Part shown: piece after piece, positions 47,624 through 59,385 of the stretch
Layout of the letters: each line of letters begins with the position of its first letter
Position numbering within the stretch: the stretch's first letter is position 1
Assembly (NCBI GenBank): GCA_958295665.1
Contig: OY282560.1
Span: forward strand, 194,062,061-194,126,060
DNA: 64,000 bases
From: Tipula vernalis
Lineage: Eukaryota > Arthropoda > Insecta > Diptera > Tipulidae
Direction of reading: 5' to 3'
The notes under the pieces: generated by a model
What the model was told of the DNA's origin: nothing
Database searches by the model: none
The model's input: only the letters and a program-made list of their open reading frames with translations
Translations under genes and position numbers: made by a program

Positions 47624-47953
47624 TCACAGAATACAACCAGAAGAGACATAACACTGTTTTTGTATGGAAAAATTTGGACTCATTTTTTTGACCTTGATTT
47701 GCCGAAGGTAAGAGAAAGTTGGGTTATGTATTCTTTAGTTTACTGGTTTTGATTTAAAATAATAAAAATTGAGAATCGTTAACAGTGTAGTTAGTGAAAT
47801 TATTTGACAAGTTTTGTTTTGACAGCATATGTAATTTGTATTAACTACAATAATATTCAAAAATAATTATACTTCAACGTCCAAAAAAGAAGGTAAGATG
47901 AAAAAAAAATTTGGTCCACTCAATGTCTATTCTGGTTAATCTTTCTTCTGTGG
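47624..47953 (+). mobile_element. MITE-like element, copy 1 of an inverted pair
   Basis: It matches the reverse complement of 48781-49119 over its whole length, with landmarks TTTTTGTATGGAAAAATTTG, GACCTTGATTTGCCGAAGGT and AAAAAAGAAGGTAAGATGAA. Its right end TTAATCTTTCTTCTGTG is the inverted form of the family terminus CACAGAAGAAAGATTAA. The left terminus is partly decayed. Confidence 0.78.
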
Positions 47954-48476
47954 TTACACTAAAACAGTACAAATATAGTACGTAATGTGTACTTTTATCA
48001 CATGAGAAGTGAAACAAATTTGCGAAGACTTGTATATGTATTAGTATGTATAAAAGTGTTCAAAAGGTGTATGTTTAAACGTAATGTTTTCGAACTGCTT
48101 AAGCGTAACATTGACGAACGGTTTAGTGCGATTGCCCCATTTAATTAGAATAAAACAATTTTTTTAAATCAATCTTATCTTTTATTTGTATTTTTCTTCA
48201 AATGAGCCGCAACACAAGAAACAACGTGCCAAATTTGTTAATTAATCTTTTTCTGTACTGAAATAAAATGTTTCAATCATAGATAAATTACTTCGAGTAT
48301 TACTTAAATACATTTTAAAATATTCTTTATAATGATTTTTATACGATATTATGGATGTAGTGCTGCTCTTGAATGCCACGAAAAACTAACAGTTATAATT
48401 ATCAGAAGTTTTTATGTTTTCACAATACGACAACTTTAATTTATTTTGTAAAAAAAAAATTGAAAATAAAACAAAA
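47954..48476. other. AT-rich spacer
   Basis: No coding region or array recognised between neighbouring MITEs. Confidence 0.35.
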
Positions 48477-48725
48477 GCTGTATTTTGTTGAGAAATTTAC
48501 AACAACAATTGCACGCGACAGGAATTAAATAATTCGAACAAAAAATTTGAGTTATTTAATTCTAGCTCGAACAAATCAAATACGTAACTGCTTGAATGAA
48601 AAACAGAAGAAATAGCAACATAGAATATAAAAATTAAATCGAAAAAATATTTCGTGGCTTAATCTGTTAAGAAAAAAATAACTCCAAAATAATTCGAATT
48701 AATTTTTTTTTCAACAAAATACAGC
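48477..48725 (+). mobile_element. MITE-like element, 249 bp, copy 1
   Basis: It starts GCTGTATTTTGTTGAG and ends with the inverted TCAACAAAATACAGC. It is the reverse complement of 49582-49826 over its full length (landmarks ATTGCACG, TTTAATTCTAGCTCGAACAA, CAAGCAGTTACG in inverted form). TA follows the right end; the left end is flanked by AA. Confidence 0.75.
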
Positions 48726-48780
48726 TAAAGGGGCAAGATATAATTGACAGCACTGTGTATAAAGAATGTAAATGTAGTAG

Positions 48781-49119
48781 CACAGAAGAAAGATTAACCA
48801 GAATAGACATTGCGTGGATCAAATTTTTTTTTCATCTTACCTTCTTTTTTGGACATTGAAGTATAATTATTTTCGAATATTATGAATTTTTTGAATATTT
48901 AATACAAATTATGCTGTCAAAACAAAACTTGTCATATAATTTCACTAACTATACTGTTAAGGATTCTTAATTTTTATTATTTCAAATAAAAACCAGTAAA
49001 CCAAAGAATACATAGCCCAACTTTCTCTTACCTTCGGCAAATCAAGGTCAAAAAAATGAGTCCAAATTTTTCCATACAAAAACAGCGTTATGACTGTTCT
49101 GGTTAATCTTTCTTCTGTG
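48781..49119 (-). mobile_element. MITE-like element, copy 2 of an inverted pair
   Basis: Termini CACAGAAGAAAGATTAACCA and its inverted counterpart at 49100-49119 are intact. GTAGTAG flanks both sides (48774-48780, 49120-49126), a 7-bp direct repeat that may be the target duplication or part of an 8-bp one. It is inverted relative to 47624-47953. Confidence 0.78.
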
Positions 49120-49126
49120 GTAGTAG

Positions 49127-49581
49127 TGTGTTATAATCAAAACCTTTCGTAAACTGTTCGTAAACGAAATCCTTTTGATGTATACATTTTTGCGCCGGGA
49201 GGGCACAAGTGAACATCTATCAAAATTCATAAAAATGGAATTTTTTCGGTACTAAGCGAATATTTCCGAATGGGTATAAGCTGGTGAAAAAAATTCCCAT
49301 TATTTCGTATTTCGTAAATTTGACGTCTCTTCTGATTGGTTTAAATTATTTCTCCTAAGCAAGAAACGTCAAAAATAAACACGCTCACGGGCTACTTATG
49401 TCGTTTTCCTGTTGCAACAAAAAACAGATTCGGAGCGAAATCCAAGGGACATCAGCTGTTATTTGTCGCTCGGTAAAATTTTTCGGAGCGATTACTAATG
49501 TCAAATTCTTTTCGCCAAAAAACATCAAAAAAAATTAATGTACATCGAAAATCATGTACTTTTCGTCAAAAAACATCAATA
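49127..49581. other. AT-rich spacer
   Basis: No gene. TTTTCGNCAAAAAACATCAA occurs twice (about 49509 and 49560) around an ATGTACATCGAAAATCATGTAC palindromic stretch. Confidence 0.4.
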
Positions 49582-49826
49582 GCTGTATTTTGTTGAGTTA
49601 TTCGAATTATTTTGGAGCTAATTTTTTCTTAACAGAATAGCTAAGCCGCGGAATATTTTTTCGATTTAGTTTTTATATTCTATGTTGGTATTTCTCCTGT
49701 TTTTCATTCAAGCAGTTACGTAATTTATTTGTTCGAGCTAGAATTAAATAACTCAAATTTTTTGTTCGAATTATTTAATTCCTGTCACGTGCAATTGTTG
49801 TTGTAAATTTCTCAATAAAATACAGC
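49582..49826 (-). mobile_element. MITE-like element, 245 bp, copy 2
   Basis: Termini GCTGTATTTTGTTGAG and inverted CTCAATAAAATACAGC. TA flanks both sides (49580-49581, 49827-49828), consistent with a Tc1/mariner-type or similar TA target. It is inverted relative to 48477-48725. Confidence 0.78.
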
Positions 49827-49964
49827 TAATGTTTTTTCGATGTACATCAATTTTACGAAATATATTTTTTTTCATAAATCAACTACAACAACAAATTAGA
49901 AACGTCAATTTTTAGTTGTCAAAGTTGTCAATTAGAGTTTTGTGTCTTGATTTTATTTAATTCG

Positions 49965-52900
49965 ATCGGCCTTAGCACCATTTGCCAGAGACTTGAATTC
50001 ACTTTCTGATAGAATATGTAGTAGATGGCCTACTACTACATCCAGCGAGCCCAAAAACTCACCCCTATTCAGGGGAATAAATTATCCTGGAAACTTTTTC
50101 TAACAATTGAGATTTTAGCTGAAACTGATAAATGGGCCTTAGCACCCCTTGCCAGAGATTTGAACTCACTTCCGGATAGTACATGTAGTAGACGGCCTAC
50201 TACTTCATCCATCGAGCCCAAAAACTCACCCCTATCCAGGGGAATAAATTAGCCTGGAAACTTTTTCTAACAATTGAGATTTTAGCTGAAACTGATAAAT
50301 GGGCCTTAGCACCCCTTGCCAGAGATTTGAATTCACTTCCGGATAGTACATGTAGTAGCTGACCTACTACTACATTCATCGAGCCCAAAAACTCACCCCT
50401 ATCCAGGGGAATAAATTATCCTGGAAACTTTTTCTAACAATTGAGATTTTAGCTGAAACTGATAAATGGGCCTTAGCACCCCTTGCCAGAGATTTGAATT
50501 CACTTCCGGATAGTAGATGTAGTAGACGGCCTACTACTTCATCCATCGATAAATACAACTATTTGACTTTCAAGTATTTATTTTTTATTCTTTGAAAATT
50601 TTATTTTTTATTAAAAATAATTATTTTAATTGTTGTATATTATACATAGTTTTATTATCAATTATGAGTAAAACAAACTAAAATTGTAAGCCGTTGACCC
50701 GGATCATAACATTGCTGTAATGAGATTATCAGTACTTGTACGAGTGATGCAACAAACCTGTAGCTTTTGTGATAAAACAGGATATTTTAACCAAAAGATG
50801 CAGTATTATCGAGCGGATAATGGATATCCTTAATCATAACGTGCAGTATTATTAGTTCGGTGTGCGGGATTGCGGTGCCATAATTCTTACTTGGTTCTTT
50901 TTTTTTTTTTTTTTTTTTGGAAAAGTTAGTATTTAGTACACTCTGTTATTAATGAGCCAATATGCTCAAAATAGAGTGCACCATAAATAATTTAAATTAA
51001 TGTAAAATAAATAAATAAATAAATAAATAAATCGAGCCCGAAAACTCACCCCTATCCAGGGGAATAAATTATCCTGGAAACTTTTTCTAACAATTGAGAT
51101 TTTAGCTGAAACTGATAAATGGGCCTTAGCACCCCTTGCCAGAGATTTGAATTCACTTCCGGATAGTACATGTAGTAGACGGCCTACTACTTCATCCATC
51201 GAGCCCAAAAACTCACCCCTATCCAGGGGAATAAATTATCCTGGAAACATTTTCTAACAATTGAGATTTTAGCTGAAACTGATAAATGGGCCTTAGCACC
51301 CCTTGCCAGAGATTTGAATTCACTTCCGGATAGTACATGTAGTAGACGGCCTACTACTTCATCCATCGAGCCTAAAAACTCACCCCTATCAAGGGGAATA
51401 AATTATCCTGAAAACTTTTTCTAACAATTGAGATTTTAGCTGAAATTGATAAATCGGCCTTAACACCCCTTGCCAGAGATTTGAATTCACTTCCGGATAG
51501 TACATGTAGTAGACGGCCTACTACTTCATCCATCGAGCCCAAAAACTCACCCCTATCCAGGGGAATAAATTAGCCTGGAAACTTTATCTAACAATTGAGA
51601 TTTTAGCTGAAACTGATAAATCGGCCTTAGCACCCCTTGCCAGAGATTTGAATTCACTTCCGGATAGTACATGTAGTAGACGGCCTACTACTCCATCCAT
51701 CGAGCCCAAAAACTCACCCCTATCCAGGGGAATAAATTATCCTGGAAACTTTTTCTAACAATTGAGATTTTTGCTGAAACTGATAAATGGGCCTTAGCAC
51801 CCCTTGCCAGAGATTTGAATTCACTTCCGGATAGTACATGTAGTAGACGGCCTACTACTCCATCCATCGAGCCCAAAAACTCACCCCTATCCAGGGGAAT
51901 AAATTAGCCTGGAAACTTTTTCTATCAGTTGATATTTTAGCTGAAACTGATAAATGGGCCTTAGCACCCCTTGCCAGAGATTTGAATTCACTTCCGGATA
52001 GTACATGTAGTAGCTGACCTACTACTACATCCATCGAGCCCAAAAACTCACCCCTATCCAGGGGAATAAATTATCCTGGAAACTTTTTCTAACAATTGAG
52101 ATTTTAGCTGAAACTGATAAATGGGCCTTAGCACCCCTTGCCAGAGATTTGAATTCACTTCCGGATAGTACATGTAGTAGACGGCCTACTACTTCATCCA
52201 TCGAGCCCAAAAACTCACCCCTATCCAGGGGAATAAATTAGCCTGGAAACTTTTTCTAACAATTGAGATTTTAGCTGAAACTGATAAATAGGCCTTAGCA
52301 CCCCCTGCCAGAGATTTGAATTCACTTCCGGATAGTACATGTACTAGACGGCCTACTACTTCATCCATCGAGCCCAAAAACTCACCCCTATCCAGGGGAA
52401 TAAATTATTTTGGAAACTTTAGGTGTTGATATTTTAGCTGAAACTGATATATCGGCCTTAGCACCATTTGCCAGAGATTTGAATTCACTTTCTGATAGTA
52501 GATGTAGTAGATGGCCTACTACTACATCCATCGAGCCCAAAAACTACCCCCTATCCAGGGGAATAAATTATCCTGGAAACTTTTCCTAACAATTGAGATT
52601 TTAGCTGAAACTGATAAATGGGCCTTAGCACCCCTTGCCAGAGATTTGAATTCACTTCCGGATAGTACATGTAGTAGATGACCTACTACTACATTCATCG
52701 AGCCCAAAAACTCACTCCTATCCAGGGGAATAAATTATCCTGGAAACTTTTTCTAACAATTGAGATTTTAGCTGAAACTGATAAATGGGCCTTAGCACCC
52801 CTTGCCAGAGATTTGAATTCACTTCCGGATAGTACATGTAGTAGACGGCCTACTACTTCATCCATCGAGTCCAAAATCTAACCCCTATCCAGGGGAATAA

Positions 52901-55900
52901 ATTATCCTGGAAACTTTTTCTAACAATTGAGATTTTAGCTGAAACTGATAAATGGGCCTTAGCACCCCTTGCCAGAGATTTGAATTCACTTCCGGATAGT
53001 ACATGTAGTAGACGGCCTACTACTTCATCCATCGAGCCCAAAAACTCACCCCTATCCAGGGGAATAAATTATTTTGGAAACTGTAGGTGTTGATATTTTA
53101 GCTGAAACTCATAAATCGGCCTTAGCACCATTTGCCAGAGATTTGAATTTATTTTCTGATAGTAGATGTAGTAGATGACCTACTACTCCATCGATCGAGC
53201 CCAAAAAACTACCCCCTATCCAGGGGAATAAATTATCCTGGAAAATTTTTCTAACAATTGAGATTTTAGCTGAAACTGATAAATCGGCCTTAGCACCCCT
53301 TGCCAGAGATTTGAATTCACTTCCGGATAGTACATGTAGTAGACGGCCTACTACTTCATCCATCGAGCCCAAAAACTCACCCCTATACAGGGGAATAAAT
53401 TATCCTGGAAACTTTTTCTAACAATTGAGATTTTAGCTGAAACTGATAAATGGGCCTTAGCACCCCTTGCCAGAGATTTGAATTCACTTCCGGATAATAC
53501 ATGTAGTAGACGGCCTACTACTTCATCCATCGAGCCCAAAAACTCACCCCTATCCAGGGGAATAAATTGGCCTGGAAACTTTTTCTAACAATTGATATTT
53601 TAGCTGAAACTGATAAATGGGCCTTAGCACCCCTTGCCAGAGATTTGAATTCACTTCCGGATAGTACATGTACTAGACGGCCTACTACTTCATCCATCGA
53701 GCCCAAAAACTCACCCCTATCCAGGGGAATAAATTATTTTGGAAACTTTAGGTGTTGATATTTTAGCTGAAACTGATATATCGGCCTTAGCACCATTTGC
53801 CAGAGATTTGAATTCACTTTCTGATAGTTGATGTAGTAGATGGCCTACTACTACATCCATCGAGCCCAAAAACTACCCCCTATCCAGGGGAATAAATTAT
53901 CCTGGAAACTTTTTCTAACAATTGAGATTTTAGCTGAAACTGATAAATCGGCCTTAGCACCCCTTGCCAGAGATTTGAATTCACTTCCGGATAGTACATG
54001 TAGTAGACGGCCTACTACTTCATCCATCGAGCCCAAAAACTCACCCCTATCCAGGGGAATAAATTATCCTGGAAACTTTTCCTAACAATTGAGATTTTAG
54101 CTGAAACTGATAAATGGGCCTTAGCACCCCTTCCCAGAGACTTGAATTCACTTCCGGATAGTACATGTAGTAGCTGACCTACTACTACATTCATCGAGCC
54201 CAAAAACTCACTCCTATCCAGGGGAATAAATTATCCTGGAAACTTTTTCTAACAATTGAGATTTTAGCTGAAACTGATAAATGGGCCTTAGCACCCCTTG
54301 CCAGAGATTTGAATTCACTTCCGGATAGTACATGTAGTAGATGGCCTACTACTTCATCCATCGAGCCCAAAATCTCACCCCTATCCAGGGGAATAAATTA
54401 TCCTGGAAACTTTTTCTAACAATTGAGATTTTAGCTGAAACTGATAAATGGGCCTTAGCACCCCTTGCCAGAGATTTGAATTCACTTCCGGATAGTACAT
54501 GTAGTAGACGGCCTACTACTTCATCCATCGAGCCCAAAAACTCACCCCTATCCAGGGGAATAAATTATTTTGGAAACTGTAGGTGTTGATATTTTAGCTG
54601 AAACTCATAAATCGGCCTTAGCACCATTTACCAGAGATTTGAATTTATTTTCTGATAGTAGATGTAGTAGATGACCTACTACTCCATCGATCGAGCCCAA
54701 AAAACTACCCCCTATCCAGGGGAATAAATTATCCTGGAAACTTTTTCTAACAATTGAGATTTTAGCTGAAACTGATAAATCGGCCTTAGCACCCCTTGCC
54801 AGAGATTTGAATTCACTTCCGGATAGTACATGTAGTAGACGGCCTACTACTTCATCCATCGAGCCCAAAAACTCACCCCTATCCAGGGGAATAAATTATC
54901 CTGGAAACTTTTTCTAACAATTGAGATTTTAGCTGAAACTGATAAATGGGCCTTAGCACCCCTTGCCAGACATTTGAATTCACTTCCGGATAGTACATGT
55001 AGTACACGGCCTACTACTCCATCCATCGAGCCGAAAAACTCATTCCTATCCAGGAGAATAAATTAGCCTGGAAACTTTTTCTAAAAATTGAGATTTTAGC
55101 TGAAACTGATAAATGGGCCTTAGCACACCTTGCCAGAGATTTGAATTCACTTCCGGATAGTACATGTAGTAGACGGCCTACTACTTTATCCATCGAGCCC
55201 AAAAACTCACCCCTATCCAGGGGAATAAATTATTTTGGAAACTGTAGGTGTTGATATTTTAGCTGAAACTGATAAATCGGCCTTAGCACCATTTGCTAGA
55301 GATTTGAATTTACTTTCTGATAGTAGATGTAGTAGATGACCTACTACTCCATCGATCGAGCCCAAAAAACTACCCCCTATCCAGGGGAATAAATTATCCT
55401 GGAAACTTTTTCTAACAATTGAGATTTTAGCTGAAACTGATAAATCGGCCTTAGCACCCCTTGCCAGAGATTTGAATTCACTTCCGGATAGTACATGTAG
55501 TTGACGGCCTACTACTTCATCCATCGAGCCCAAAAACTCACCCCTATCCAGGGGAATAAATTATCCTGGAAACTTTTTCTAACAATTGAGATTTTAGCTG
55601 AAACTGATAAATGGGCCTTAGCACCCCTTGCCAGACATTTGAATTCACTTCCGGATAGTACATGTAGTAGACGGCCTACTACTCCATCCATCGAGCCCAA
55701 AAACTCACCCCTATCCAGGGGAATAAATTAGCCTGGAAACTTTTTCTAACAATTGAGATTTTAGCTGAAACTGATAAATGGGCCTTAGCACCCCTTGCCA
55801 GAGATTTGAATTCACTTTCTGATAGTAGATGTAGTATATGGCCTACTGCTACATCCATCGAGCCCAAAAATTACCCCCTATCCAGGGGAATAAATTATCC

Positions 55901-56665
55901 TGGAAACTTTTTCTAACAATTGAGATTTTTGCTGAAACTGATAAATGGGCCTTAGCACCCCTTGCCAGAGATTTGAATTCACTTCCGGATAGTACATGTA
56001 GTAGACAACCTACTACTCCATCCATCGAGCCCAAAAACTCACCCCTATCCAGGGGAATAAATTAGCCTGGAAACTTTATATAACAATTGAGATTTTAGCT
56101 GAAACTGATAAATGGGCCTTAGCACACCTTGCCAGAGATTTGAATTCACTTTTGGATAATACATGTAGTAGACGGCCTACTACTTCATCCATCGAGCCCA
56201 AAAACTCACCCCTACCCAGGGGAATAAATTAGCCTGGAAACTTTTTCTAACAATTGAGATTTTAGCTGAAACTGATAAATGGGCCTTAGCACACCTTGCC
56301 AGAGATTTGAATTCACTTCCGGATAATACATGTAGTAGACGGCCTACTACTTCATGCATCGAGCCCAAAAACTCACCCCTATGCAGGGGAATAAATTATC
56401 CTGGAAACTTTTTCTAACAATTGAGATTTTAGCTGAAACTGATAAATCGGCCTTAGCACTCCTTGCCAGAGATTTGAATTCACTTCCTGATAGTACTTGT
56501 AGTAGTTGGCCTACTACATCCATCGAGCCCAAAAACTACTAGCTATCCAGGGCAATAAATTAGTCTGAAAACTTTATGTACCAATTGAGATTTCGTCTGA
56601 TATCGTTCATTGACCGTTAACACCAACTTCTAGATATTTGAACTTACTTTTTGCTTAAAACTGTT
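49965..56665 (-). repeat. SatA array, right arm, inverted (167-bp satellite, about 37 units)
   Basis: Reverse complement of the left SatA units, head-to-tail with 167-bp spacing. It includes a recurrent variant (ATTTTGGAAACTNTAGGTGTTGATATTTTAGC) at about 52405, 53065, 53735, 54565 and 55230. Blocks of several units therefore recur; for example 52860-53340 resembles 54360-54840. A retroelement 3' end interrupts the array at 50549-51031. Units at the outer end (56460-56665) decay into the unique inverted flank. The many 60-80 codon open frames are repeat by-products. Confidence 0.95.
50549..51031 (+). mobile_element. Truncated non-LTR retroelement 3' end inserted in SatA
   Basis: SatA breaks after CCATCGA and resumes with CGAGCCC. 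The 480-bp insert is unlike the satellite and ends in (AAAT)n at about 51005-51031, a tail typical of LINE/SINE insertions. ATCGA occurs on both sides and may be the target duplication. A T20-like run lies at 50899-50920. No coding domain remains, so the clade cannot be named. Confidence 0.65.
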
Positions 56666-57018
56666 GTCCATTGTCCCGATTAACTATTTCTTAAACCAGG
56701 AATTAATTTAAACTGGATATTTTTTCTGGCGATTAAGACTAAAAATTGTTAAATGTCATTTACGCCACTTGCCAATGGTTTGGATTCATTTTCTTATGGT
56801 CCATATATTATTTTGACTAAATTCCACTAATATTGCCTCTGAATGGTCTTACTTTCCCAGGAAATCACTTTTATTCGAAAGATTTTGTAATGAAATTACA
56901 TATTTAGTACTAAATATTTCAATATGAATCGTAAATTTTCCAATTGGAATTCAGTTTAGCAGTGTGAAACTAATACATATATAGAATCTGTGGAATTTGT
57001 GGAAAACTTCACATCCAT
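56666..57018 (-). repeat. Right unique inverted flank of the foldback element
   Basis: Reverse complement of 25683-25959 up to TTCCAATTGGAATTC (about 56938-56952). After a gap that corresponds to insertions in the left arm, GTGGAAAACTTCACATCCAT (56999-57018) matches 24641-24660 inverted. Confidence 0.82.
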
Positions 57019-57285
57019 CACGAAATCACAGATATTTTTAGATTATCGTTTTGATATTTTTTAATTTTTCTCGTACTGTAAGCGAATTTCTTAATTTTTA
57101 GCTATTTTTACCGAAAACTTGTCTTAAAGCAACTTATTAAGCTTCAAAGCCTTTTCATTTTCAAAAGCGTAATTTTAGCAGAAAGGCGAATTTGCGAACA
57201 TGTTCGTCATTTTATTTTTGAGAATTGCAACATATTATGGTGCAATTTAAAGAAATGTCATAGCCAGACGATCCCACAGTAGGTA
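57019..57285. other. AT-rich spacer
   Basis: No features seen. Weak resemblance to the inverted left outer sequence (24600-24640) fades quickly, so the element boundary is placed near 57018. Confidence 0.3.
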
Positions 57286-58560
57286 CCTAGGGCAACTAGG
57301 CCAAAAATGTTGAAAAGCTATAAACCCGCTAACTATTCGTTAATACAGAAGATAAATTTCAATGAAATTTGTGCATAATCACAGCAATTTCATTTATGAC
57401 AGGGATGGAGTCAGTCTTTAATAGTCTTAAATAAAACATGGCCAGAATTCAACAAATATTGCAAGACACTATAATGGTTATTAGACAAACACACTTTGTT
57501 TATAGGAAAAAAAATTTGGAGAAATTAGATTTACCAAAGAAAAAATTGATTTTAATTTCATAAACACTCCAGGCCTTTACAACATTTCCAGGTTCCAGCA
57601 CCAAAAGGAGCACGTTTGTCAATAGTTTTTTGTGAAATTTTATGTCTGAGTTATTAAGCCGATTCTATCAGTAGTTCCTAATTTAAAACCGAATTATTCG
57701 AGCTCTGGAAATTTCTTGGGTCACCTCATTTGGGCTCGGATATGGTAAATAAAATTAGAGACAAATTCCAGAAATATTGTGGAACACCTCTGATGATATT
57801 TTGGTTGATGTCATTTATTAGAAACATTGTTTAACCATTTTTTCGTATTTTTACTTAGACAACCAATCCAGTCAATGTATTATGTCTCCAGCTTCAAATG
57901 GAACTCGGTGGAACGTTTGTGAATGGATTTTAATAGAATTTATATCTGAAATTTGAGAGGTTAAGTTGACATTTAAGCAGTTCCTAATATAAAATTTATT
58001 AAATCCGGCTCTGGAAAATTCCTTCGACCATATCATCTGGGATAGAAAGGAATTCTTAATTAAGCAATGGCTCAAATTCAGGATATTTCTTGAAACTTCT
58101 AATCAAAAATGATATTCGCTTAATTTATTTGTCTCTTCTCAGTCTCCAGCATCAAATGGATGGAACAAGCACATTCGTTGATGGATTTTAGTAAAATTTA
58201 TTATCTGCAATATTTTGTGAATTCTATAATCTTATACAAAACGTATTATTTTATAACCTGAAAAACTTTCTGTAATCAGGCAAGAAATATTTTGGAACAC
58301 TATTCGAACTCATGGTATTATGGTCAATACCATAATACAAAAAAAAAATTTGCTAATTTTGGTAAATTTTCTTCGTCTTCTGCACCGAATGGAATATACT
58401 CATTTATGGATGTATTTTAATGAAATTTTATTTCGGAGGTGTTAAGCGGATTCTATATAAAGAGTTTCTAACCTTAAACATGTTAAATCAGGTCCTAAAG
58501 AATTTTTTGGCCCAGTCATTTGGGCTGAAGTTCGAATTATTATTTTTCTGGTCCCTCCAG
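57286..58560 (+). repeat. Decayed tandem repeat field, 230-300 bp unit
   Basis: A segment like CTCCAGCATCAAATGGA, then a GTTNATGGATTTTAATGAAAT-like part, then TTCCTAATTTAAA, then GGCTCTGGAAAATTTCTTNG, then CATTTGGGCTNGGAT, recurs near 57593, 57887, 58142 and 58377. Copies are strongly diverged. A 67-codon minus-strand open frame at 57872-58075 is a by-product. Confidence 0.6.
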
Positions 58561-59302
58561 AATTTTTTGCATTATTGCTAATAAATTTAGGGATTTGAAG
58601 AAATATTATCTAAAAACTAGGACAATGTAGGACATGTTTCAAGATCCTAGGTAGGCTCATAAAACTGACAGATAATTTCTGCTGTCAGCATTTAATCTTG
58701 CCAGAAAAGAAAGATGAATGAGAGTCTCGATCCGAATGAAATTTCCCATATCACACTGCATAAATCCAGACTTCCATACAACTTTCTGGTCTGGAAAGGT
58801 TAAACTACTGCAGAAATTATCTTATAGTATTATTTTTATATAGAGGTCTTAGTCTATTATAATTATTGCCAGCAAAAAGCCGATAACTTAAAATGTTGTG
58901 CAAAGATTTATTTGTATAGCAGTTATTAGAAAAGGGAAGTACAAAATGAAATAGTGAAGTACAGGAGTAAGCAATAGGCGAAAGTAGTACAAATACTCCG
59001 ATCGTACTTACTTCGACAGCACTAATTGTAAACCATGCGCCCATATAATTAACATATATGTACATGACATTTAGGCGCTAATACTAATTGAATATTTAAC
59101 ATAACTAAAGGAGCTAAGAAAAAACTCTTTATAGGAAAATACTAATTGTATCAAATAACCTAAAACAATTAGAATTTATAAATTCATTTCTAATTGTTGT
59201 CTCTAACTAAGATGGTTATTTTTAATTAAGCTTTTTTATTTTAATAAACATTTATTGCGGATTTTGTTAAAGAAAATTATTTAGTTTACTAATATTCAAC
59301 TC
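58561..59302. other. Non-coding stretch
   Basis: No gene recognised. An 82-codon minus-strand open frame (59065-58817) has a hydrophobic middle but no homology signal that I can name, and sits in repeat-like sequence. Confidence 0.35.
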
Positions 59303-59385
59303 CTACGCTTCGCTGGTGTATTCTTAAAAAGAATTGTTAATCTTCCTGTTTCCTGAGGATGTTGAAATATAGCAACGAAACGTAG
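59303..59385 (+). ncRNA. Hammerhead-ribozyme-like motif, degenerate
   Basis: CTGAGGA (59353-59359), a stem GTTG...CAAC with an 8-nt loop, GAAA (59377-59380), and CGTAG (59381-59385) pairing with CTACG (59303-59307) reproduce the order of a stem-III-open hammerhead core. ATTCTT...AAGAAT lies where stem I should be, but the base of stem I does not pair. The position before the cleavage site is C rather than U. Such motifs occur in Penelope-like and related retroelements. Probably decayed or fortuitous. Confidence 0.3.

Larger units (their letters stand above)
24641..57018. mobile_element. Giant nested foldback-type element (about 32.4 kb)
   Basis: Inverted symmetry is seen at every level. ATGGATGTGAAGTTTTCCAC at 24641 is inverted at 56999-57018. 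The flank 25683-25960 is inverted at 56666-56952, including TTCCAATTGGAATTC and ATATATGGACCATAAGAAAA. SatA (25960-28875) is inverted at 49965-56665, and SatB (30447-34390) is inverted at 38340-45215. A single transposase gene lies between the SatB arms. Arms differ in length (SatA about 2.9 against 6.7 kb, SatB about 3.9 against 6.9 kb), and MITEs interrupt the spacers. Foldback-type transposons with tandem-repeat TIRs are known in Drosophila (FB/NOF, Galileo). Whether this is one element, or a SatB element nested in a SatA element, is open. No outer target duplication was identified. Confidence 0.72.

Noticed and set aside
50899..50920. T-run as the tail of a minus-strand retroelement
   Set aside because: The insert as a whole ends in (AAAT)n on the plus strand at its satellite junction. 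The T-run is internal and not at a junction.
58817..59065. 82-codon minus-strand frame with a hydrophobic segment
   Set aside because: No start context, no homologue that I recognise, and it lies in decayed repeat sequence.
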